Assembly (NCBI RefSeq): GCF_020741395.1
Contig: NZ_DYZA01000121.1
Span: forward strand, 1 to 10,477
Source: Mailhella massiliensis
Lineage (GTDB): Bacteria > Desulfobacterota > Desulfovibrionia > Desulfovibrionales > Desulfovibrionaceae
Length of the DNA stretch: 10,477 nucleotides
Direction: 5' to 3'
Shown: one piece after another, positions 6,208 through 10,477 of the stretch
Position numbering within the stretch: position 1 is the first letter of the stretch
Layout of the letters: the number at the start of each line of letters is the position of its first letter
Translations under genes and position numbers: made by a program
The notes under the pieces: model-generated
Told to the model about the DNA's origin: nothing
Databases searched by the model: none
What the model saw: the letters and a program-made list of their open reading frames with translations, nothing else

Positions 6208-6753
6208 TTAAGCCTCATCCGCAGGCAAAAAACGCATCTGGAGCTCGGGGCTGAGGCTGCGCAGGAGCGCATCCGCCTTCTCCCCTCTGGCTTCGATGCT
6301 TGCCAGCCGAGAAGCTTTGCATGATTTGTCGGCGTTGTCCAGCTGTTTTGCCCTCTCCCCGTCTACGGGGAAGAGCGATACGTCGAGCCTTTCCGCCGCC
6401 CGACGCTCCGGGGCGAGGTACTGCGGCCATTCCAGAAGCAGGAACGGGTCGCCGTCCTCCAGCATTTCCTCCATTTCTTCCGGAAGGGACGCACCTTCCG
6501 AAAGGCGGTACAGGTCGGCATGGAGCGTTTCCGGGTGCGTGGGATACACGTTGCACAGCGTGAAGCTGGGGCTGGCCGTTTCGGCCTGTTCTCCGCCGGG
6601 CAGTGCAGAGACGAAGCCCCGGGCGAGCGTGGTCTTGCCGCCGCCGAGGTCGGCGAAGAGGTACAGGTTGCGCACGCTTGATGCGATCATGGCCTTTGCC
6701 AGCATGGAGCCGAGTTCCATGGTGTCTTCAGGAGAAGTCAGAATAAGGCGCAT
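6208..6753 (-). CDS. tsaE: tRNA threonylcarbamoyladenosine biosynthesis ATPase TsaE (YjeE)
   Basis: TsaE is the ATPase that partners TsaB and TsaD to form t6A37 in tRNAs reading ANN codons; it acts in the cytosol. Family marks in the 181 residues are a P-loop ADLGGGKTTLARG (34-46), SPSFTLCNVY (61-70), HADLYRL (78-84) and LLLEWPQYL (105-113). The family norm for the P-loop is GDLGAGKT, so the first Walker glycine is alanine here. SPSFT replaces the usual SPTFT. The C-terminal tail after about residue 140 is long and charged compared with typical proteins of 150-160 residues. ATG 6753 has a near-ideal AAGGAGG four bases upstream. The start overlaps the end of nnr by 16 bases, which indicates translational coupling. 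nnr-tsaE neighbourhood is common in bacteria (yjeF-yjeE in E. coli). lysC follows after 32 bases. Confidence 0.94.
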   Translation of the reverse strand: MRLILTSPEDTMELGSMLAKAMIASSVRNLYLFADLGGGKTTLARGFVSALPGGEQAETASPSFTLCNVYPTHPETLHADLYRLSEGASLPEEMEEMLEDGDPFLLLEWPQYLAPERRAAERLDVSLFPVDGERAKQLDNADKSCKASRLASIEARGEKADALLRSLSPELQMRFLPADEA

Positions 6754-8396
6754 ATATCCTCCTTGCCGGGTTCTCCCGCCAGATGCGCGATGAGAGGCAG
6801 GGCGTCCGCTATCTCGCGGGGGTCGTTGCCGCGCAGGGGAAATGCGCGGGAAAGGCTCATGCCGGAGAGCGCGTGCAGCCATACGCCGAGCGTGGCGGCA
6901 AGGCCCGGGTTGTTCCCTCGCGCCATGAGCGCGCCGATGATGCCTGCGAGCACGTCGCCGGAACCGGCCACGGCAAGCTGCGGCACCTGCCACGGGGAAA
7001 TCACGGAGGGCTCATGAGGCACGGCGATGAGCGTGCCTTCCCCCTTCAGTACCCATACGGCGCATGCCAGGCGGGAGAGCTCTTCCAGGGCGGAGAAGCG
7101 GTTTTTCTGCACTTCTTTTACGGAGATGCCGAGCAGGGTGGCGGCTTCCCCGGGGTGCGGGGTAAGCACGTCGCAGGGGCGCAGGCGGGAAAGAAGCTCC
7201 GGCTTTTTCGCCAGAGCGAAGAGCGCGTCGGCATCCAGTACCATGGGCGGGAGATGGGGCATATCCAGAAGCGCTCCGACCAGAGCGGCAGCTCCGTCGC
7301 TTCTGCCGAGACCGGGGCCGAACACCAGCGCGCCCCAGCCTTTCGCGGCCTTGGCAAGGGGCAGGGCGAGGGCCTCGCTCCATTCATATACGGGCTCGTC
7401 GGAAAGGGGCTGCATGACGGCGGCGGGCATGGAAAGGCGTGCGACGCCGAGCACCGGTTCAGGCCCGGCCACGCTGACAAGGCCGGCGCCCGCGCGCAGC
7501 GCCGCCCGGGCTGCGAGGCAGGGCGCTCCGGTATAGGAAGCGCAGCCCCCGGCGACCATGACGCGCCCGGCAGCGCCTTTGTGCGCCGGGCCGTCCGCGT
7601 GAGCCTCGACGGGCTGCTTGAAAAGGCTCTCCATTCGGGAGGAGACGCCGTGTTCCACGGTGTAGGGCGCGCCGGAATCTTTTTCTCTCTGGCCGGGGAT
7701 AAGCCAGGTGCGGAAGGAGGGCGGGTTCGCCTTTTCCACGTCGCGGGGCATGCCTATGGGGCGCACCATCACTTCCCCTGTGAAGGCTTCCGCCCAGGGC
7801 ATGAGCAGGCCGGGCTTGGCCGCCTGGAAAGTCACGGTGGCGTGGGCGCGCACAGCCTGAGGGCAGGGGCGGCCCGTACGCGCGTCAAGCCCCGAGGGCA
7901 CGTCCACGGCAAGGACGAGACGGCAGGGAAGCGCGTTCATGTTCTCCACAAGGCGCGCTTCTTTTTCCCTCAGAGCGCCGCGGAAGCCCGTACCGAGCAG
8001 CGCATCCACAAGAATGTCGGGCGCAAAGGATATCGCCTTTTCCCAGTCTTCGGCAGGGAAGGCGGGAACGCCGAGCCTTATGGCCACCTCCATCCAGTGC
8101 CCGGCAGCGCCGCGCAGATCGTCCAGGGGGCGGGTGCAGAGAAGCGCGGGCTGTGCTCCGGCATCCATGAGATGTCGCGCCATGCAGAAGGCGTCGCCTC
8201 CGTTGTTGCCTCTGCCTGCCACAAGGAGCACGCGGGAGCCCGCAAGCGCAAGGCCTCTGGCCCGAGCCTGAGAGCGCAGGCCGTCCATGGCGGCGCGGGC
8301 GGCGCTTTCCATGAGCGTTTCCTCCGCTATGCCCGCGTTTATGGCCCCGGCGTCCCAGAGAGCCATTTCTTCCGGCGTAGGAACAGGAACAAACAT
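6738..8396 (-). CDS. nnr: Bifunctional NAD(P)HX repair enzyme: epimerase (N) plus ADP/ATP-dependent dehydratase (C)
   Basis: This enzyme repairs hydrated NADH and NADPH. The N-terminal YjeF_N domain interconverts the R and S forms, and the C-terminal ribokinase-like domain dehydrates S-NAD(P)HX. In 552 residues the epimerase part shows GRGNNGGDAF (61-70), LVDALLGTGF (129-138) and VDVPSGLDA (164-172). The dehydratase part shows HKGAAGRVMVAGG (272-284), FGPGLGR (359-365), VLDADAL (386-392), LTPHPGEA (411-418), LKGEGT (450-455) and AVAGSGDVLAGIIGALMA (475-492), with the catalytic aspartate at about D481. The two halves join near residue 230. GGAGG seven bases before ATG 8396 supports the start, and a GC-rich hairpin lies immediately before that site. 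It is fused as in E. coli YjeF and follows acpS by 68 bases. Confidence 0.96.
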   Translation of the reverse strand: MFVPVPTPEEMALWDAGAINAGIAEETLMESAARAAMDGLRSQARARGLALAGSRVLLVAGRGNNGGDAFCMARHLMDAGAQPALLCTRPLDDLRGAAGHWMEVAIRLGVPAFPAEDWEKAISFAPDILVDALLGTGFRGALREKEARLVENMNALPCRLVLAVDVPSGLDARTGRPCPQAVRAHATVTFQAAKPGLLMPWAEAFTGEVMVRPIGMPRDVEKANPPSFRTWLIPGQREKDSGAPYTVEHGVSSRMESLFKQPVEAHADGPAHKGAAGRVMVAGGCASYTGAPCLAARAALRAGAGLVSVAGPEPVLGVARLSMPAAVMQPLSDEPVYEWSEALALPLAKAAKGWGALVFGPGLGRSDGAAALVGALLDMPHLPPMVLDADALFALAKKPELLSRLRPCDVLTPHPGEAATLLGISVKEVQKNRFSALEELSRLACAVWVLKGEGTLIAVPHEPSVISPWQVPQLAVAGSGDVLAGIIGALMARGNNPGLAATLGVWLHALSGMSLSRAFPLRGNDPREIADALPLIAHLAGEPGKEDICALF

Positions 8397-8408
8397 GTTT
8401 TTTCCTCC

Positions 8409-8425
8409 GCGCGGCGTTGCCGCGC
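8409..8425 (-). promoter_or_regulatory. Hairpin abutting the nnr ribosome binding site
   Basis: GCGCGGC (8409-8415) and GCCGCGC (8419-8425) form a 7-bp all-GC stem with a three-base loop. On the reverse strand the stem ends right where the GGAGG of nnr begins, so it could limit ribosome access. A shorter stem (CCCGC/GCGGG) can form just upstream within the same 68-base acpS-nnr gap. On the forward strand the stem is followed by CTTTTT and looks like a terminator, but no forward gene reads into it. Confidence 0.4.
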
Positions 8426-8464
8426 CTTTTTGCCCGCAAGGCGTCGCGCGGGTACTGAAGAATG

Positions 8465-8845
8465 TCAGGATTCGAGAATCACCACGGCTCCGGCCATGTC
8501 GCGTTCATGGGAAAGGGAGATGTGCGCAGTGCGTACGCCCATGCTTTCTGCCCTGGCAAGGGCTGCGCCGTACAGGCGGAGCTCTGGTTTTCCCGAGGGG
8601 AGGGTGAGTATTTCCACCTCCTGCATGCCTATGCCGTGGGCAAATCCCGTGCCGAGGGCCTTTACCGCGGCTTCCTTGGCGGCGAACCTTCCCGCCACAA
8701 AGGCCGTGCGGGCTGCGGGGGCGGCCGGAAGGGCCGCGCGCTCTCTCGGCGTAAGCAGGCGGGAAAGGAAGCGTTCGCCGTACGTTTCCAGCAAGTTTTG
8801 TATGCGCGGCAGCGCCGTGAGGTCAAAGCCCGTGCCTTGGATCAT
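8465..8845 (-). CDS. acpS: Holo-[acyl-carrier-protein] synthase AcpS
   Basis: AcpS transfers 4'-phosphopantetheine from coenzyme A to a serine of acyl carrier protein, activating it for fatty-acid synthesis. The 126-residue protein has the family length. It shows GTGFDLTALPRI (4-14, metal-binding D8), FLSRLLTPRE (26-35), AGRFAAKEAAVKALGTGF (51-68, metal-binding E58) and a closing AHISLSHERDMAGAVVI. ATG 8845 has GAGG seven bases upstream. An in-frame ATG further up (8893) would add 16 residues that overlap the exporter gene and are foreign to the family. The exporter gene ends only seven bases before this start, so the acpS ribosome binding site lies within or beside the end of that gene; the two are probably coupled. 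Confidence 0.95.
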   Translation of the reverse strand: MIQGTGFDLTALPRIQNLLETYGERFLSRLLTPRERAALPAAPAARTAFVAGRFAAKEAAVKALGTGFAHGIGMQEVEILTLPSGKPELRLYGAALARAESMGVRTAHISLSHERDMAGAVVILES

Positions 8846-8852
8846 GATAGCC

Positions 8853-9653
8853 TCAGTGCAGAATATTCCAGAGCATTTCCCCTGCCGTGACATAGAGAAA
8901 TACGGCGAAGAAGCGCCGTAGTACGGGCACGGGCAGGGTGTGGGCGAGCTTCGCGCCGAGGGGCGCGAAAAAGACGCTGGAGCAGGCTATGCCCAGCGTC
9001 GCGGGCAGGCTCACATAGCCGAGGCTCCATGCGGGCAGCAGAGGGTCGCCCCAGCCTACAATAATGAAGCCCGCGGTCCCCGATATGGCGATGGGCCAGC
9101 TTATGGCTGCCGAGGTGCCCACGGCCTGGCGCATTTCCACACCGCACCAACGAAGGAAAGGGACGGACATGCTTCCCCCGCCGAGGCCCACGAGGCTGGA
9201 TACGCCGCCTATGGTGAAGCCCGCCGCCGCAAGAGCAGTACGGCCGGGCATGGTTTTGCGCGGGTGGGGGTAGAAGTCGAAGAGCATCTGCGTGGCGATG
9301 CACACGAGGAAGACGACGAAGAAGCTTCGCAGCCCGGAAGTGGACATGCGCGAGGCCAGCCAGGAGGCGCAGAGCGTACCGACGACTATGGCAGGGGAAA
9401 GTCCGAGCACGTATTTCCACAGAACGCCGCCCATGCGGGCGTGGGAACGCGTGCTCGATATGGCCGTGAACAGGATGCTGGAGAGCGAGGTGCCCACGGC
9501 AAGGTGCATGATGAGCTCCTGCGGTATGTCGTTCTGCAGGCGGAAGATCATGTTTAGAAGAGGCACGACCACAAGGCCGCCTCCGATGCCGATGAGTCCG
9601 GATAAAAAGCCCGCAGTGGCCCCGCAGAGAATGTAAAGAAAAAGAATGGTCAT
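8853..9653 (-). CDS. TauE/SafE-family membrane transporter (probable sulfite/organosulfonate-type anion exporter)
   Basis: The 266 residues are mostly hydrophobic, with about eight membrane helices, and show the internal duplication of this family. LSGLIGIGGGLVVVPLL (18-33) is repeated as VSSLVGLGGGSMSVPFL (151-167), and VGTSLSSI (53-60) as VGTSAAIS (178-185). Members are linked to export of sulfite, sulfoacetate or similar anions, or to sulfur-compound uptake; the substrate here cannot be read from sequence. ATG 9653 has no recognisable Shine-Dalgarno sequence and no alternative start just upstream in frame, so translation may be weak or the start may be different. It is the first gene of the reverse-strand run leading into acpS. 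If the host is a sulfite-using anaerobe, export of sulfite would make sense, but that is inference. Confidence 0.92.
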   Translation of the reverse strand: MTILFLYILCGATAGFLSGLIGIGGGLVVVPLLNMIFRLQNDIPQELIMHLAVGTSLSSILFTAISSTRSHARMGGVLWKYVLGLSPAIVVGTLCASWLASRMSTSGLRSFFVVFLVCIATQMLFDFYPHPRKTMPGRTALAAAGFTIGGVSSLVGLGGGSMSVPFLRWCGVEMRQAVGTSAAISWPIAISGTAGFIIVGWGDPLLPAWSLGYVSLPATLGIACSSVFFAPLGAKLAHTLPVPVLRRFFAVFLYVTAGEMLWNILH

Positions 9654-9759
9654 AAGATATTCGGAAGCACGGCCGAGGGGACGGCGTACGGCCCTCCGAC
9701 GCGCAGGGCGGGAAAGGCAGGATGGGGAGACAGGAAAAAAGGAAATCCGTCAGTCATGA
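9654..9759 (-). promoter_or_regulatory. Probable promoter region of the exporter-acpS-nnr-tsaE-lysC run
   Basis: This 106-base gap lies between the hairpin after the hydroxy-acid enzyme gene and the exporter start. On the reverse strand it carries a pyrimidine-rich stretch with a six-T run (about 9742-9733). I see no convincing -35/-10 pair and no operator-like repeat. It is called a promoter region only because it is the sole sizeable gap ahead of a five-gene run. Confidence 0.25.
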
Positions 9760-9785
9760 GGCCGGCCCGGTCTTCCGGGCCGGCC
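9760..9785 (-). terminator. Strong hairpin, possible terminator after the hydroxy-acid enzyme gene
   Basis: GGCCGGCCCGG (9760-9770) and CCGGGCCGGCC (9775-9785) form a perfect 11-bp all-GC stem with a TCTT loop. It lies six bases past the stop at 9792 on the reverse strand. No T run follows immediately; a six-T run appears only some 17 bases later. It may therefore be an atypical terminator, a pause, or a stabilising 3' end. Confidence 0.55.
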
Positions 9786-9791
9786 GGATCG

Positions 9792-10477
9792 TCAGGCCAG
9801 AATGTCGGAAGTGACGGAATTTATGTCGGCGCAGCCGGTGAGGGCCATGGCCGAGGTGAGCTGCCCCTTTATGTCAGCCACATAGGCGGCCACGCCGTCG
9901 GTCTGCCCGCCTATGGCGGCCACGGAGAAGGGCCGGCCGATGAGCACGGCCTTCGCGCCGAGGGCGAGGAGCTTGAGCACGTCGGTACCGGAGCGCACGC
10001 CGCCGTCGGCCAGCACGGGGATTCTGTCGCCCACGGCCGAGGCTATGGCGGGCAGCACTTCCGCCCCGCCCCTCGTGCCGTCGAGCACGCGGCCGCCGTG
10101 ATTGGATACCACAAGGGCGTCCACGCCGGAATCTATGGCGATGCGGGCGTCGGCCACGGTCATCACGCCCTTGATCATGAATTTTGCGCCGCGTTCATGG
10201 ACGAAGCGGGCGATTTCGGCCAGTTCCTCGGCACTTTTGGGCGCGACGGGGCGTCCCTGGAGCCGCAGAGTCACAAGGCCGGCGGCGTCCACGTCCATAC
10301 CCACCACGGGACAGCCCGTGGCCGTGGCAGCTTCAAGCCTGTTCCACAGAAAATCGCCTTCCCAGGGCTTGATGAAGGGAATCCCCCAGCCCTCCGCCTT
10401 GCGTATGGCCGCAAAGGCGCAGTCGGGGATGAGGGAGCCCACGCCGTCGCCGCCGCAGCCGATGATGCCGGCCTTCT
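9792..10477 (-). CDS. FMN-dependent alpha-hydroxy-acid oxidizing enzyme, C-terminal part (partial at window edge)
   Basis: The visible 227 residues cover most of a TIM-barrel flavoprotein of the glycolate oxidase / lactate dehydrogenase family. Signatures are MDVDAAGL, FMIKGVMTVADA (barrel lysine), VVSNHGGRVLD (catalytic His followed by substrate-binding Arg), VLADGGVRSGTDVLKLLALGA and VLIGRP (FMN phosphate site). The frame runs unbroken to the window edge with KAGIIGCGGDG ahead of the GTG at 10442, so that GTG is not the real start. The ending with TGCADINSVTSDI matches a clade of about 340-residue proteins in strict anaerobes, generally annotated only as alpha-hydroxy-acid oxidizing proteins. 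Substrate (lactate, glycolate, other) and electron acceptor are not evident. A strong hairpin follows its stop. Confidence 0.92.
   Translation of the reverse strand, partial: KAGIIGCGGDGVGSLIPDCAFAAIRKAEGWGIPFIKPWEGDFLWNRLEAATATGCPVVGMDVDAAGLVTLRLQGRPVAPKSAEELAEIARFVHERGAKFMIKGVMTVADARIAIDSGVDALVVSNHGGRVLDGTRGGAEVLPAIASAVGDRIPVLADGGVRSGTDVLKLLALGAKAVLIGRPFSVAAIGGQTDGVAAYVADIKGQLTSAMALTGCADINSVTSDILA

Noticed and set aside
6754..6993. An 80-residue N-terminal extension of TsaE
   Set aside because: It lies wholly over the end of nnr in another frame and is Arg/Ala-rich. ATG 6753 has an excellent ribosome binding site and begins at the normal family N-terminus.
8846..8893. An AcpS start at 8893 adding 16 residues
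   Set aside because: It would overlap the exporter gene, and the added residues do not fit AcpS, whose proteins start right before the GTGFDL-type motif.
6783..8921. A 712-codon open frame on the forward strand opposite nnr and acpS
   Set aside because: Same artefact: it spans two well-identified reverse-strand genes and the gap between them, shows no domain motifs and has biased low-complexity composition.

Overview
The window reads as a GC-rich chromosomal segment of housekeeping genes from a Gram-negative anaerobe. The protein styles and the gene order acpS - nnr - tsaE - lysC recall the Desulfovibrio/Bilophila group (Desulfobacterota). That placement is an inference from recollection, not from a database comparison. 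There are no tRNA or rRNA genes, no CRISPR array and no phage or defence module. The only mobile DNA is the tail of an insertion sequence at the left edge.

Layout. Positions 1-134 are the last 43 codons of an IS200/IS605-type Y1 transposase (TnpA), followed by palindromic right-end DNA to about 240. A structured leader of about 110 bases leads into two forward genes 18 bases apart: a class IV PLP-dependent aminotransferase (363-1313) and a small secreted protein with a DUF5666-like look (1332-1754). This pair ends at a strong intrinsic terminator (1787-1822). Every remaining gene lies on the reverse strand. Read in the direction of transcription they are: the end of an FMN-dependent alpha-hydroxy-acid oxidizing enzyme (running off the right edge, stop at 9792) with a hairpin after it; then a compact run of tauE/safE-type exporter (9653-8853), acpS (8845-8465), bifunctional NAD(P)HX repair enzyme nnr (8396-6738), tsaE (6753-6208) and lysC (6175-4970), closed by an intrinsic terminator (4936-4905); then a DUF486 small membrane protein (4767-4417) and priA (4315-1865), which converges on the forward pair.

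How the genes relate. The reverse-strand run mixes general functions: carrier-protein activation (AcpS), repair of damaged NAD(P)H (Nnr), the tRNA t6A ATPase (TsaE) and the first step of the aspartate amino-acid family (LysC). Spacings of 7, 68, -16 and 32 bases suggest co-transcription. PriA restarts stalled replication forks. The aminotransferase and LysC both point to amino-acid metabolism, but they lie in separate units.

The most informative non-obvious signal is inside lysC. A perfect Shine-Dalgarno stretch sits five bases before an in-frame ATG-ATG pair exactly where the regulatory domain begins, so the gene probably also makes a separate beta subunit. I found no undescribed multi-gene system here. 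The rest of the unusual material is small: leader hairpins, an altered P-loop in TsaE, and an exporter embedded in a housekeeping operon.
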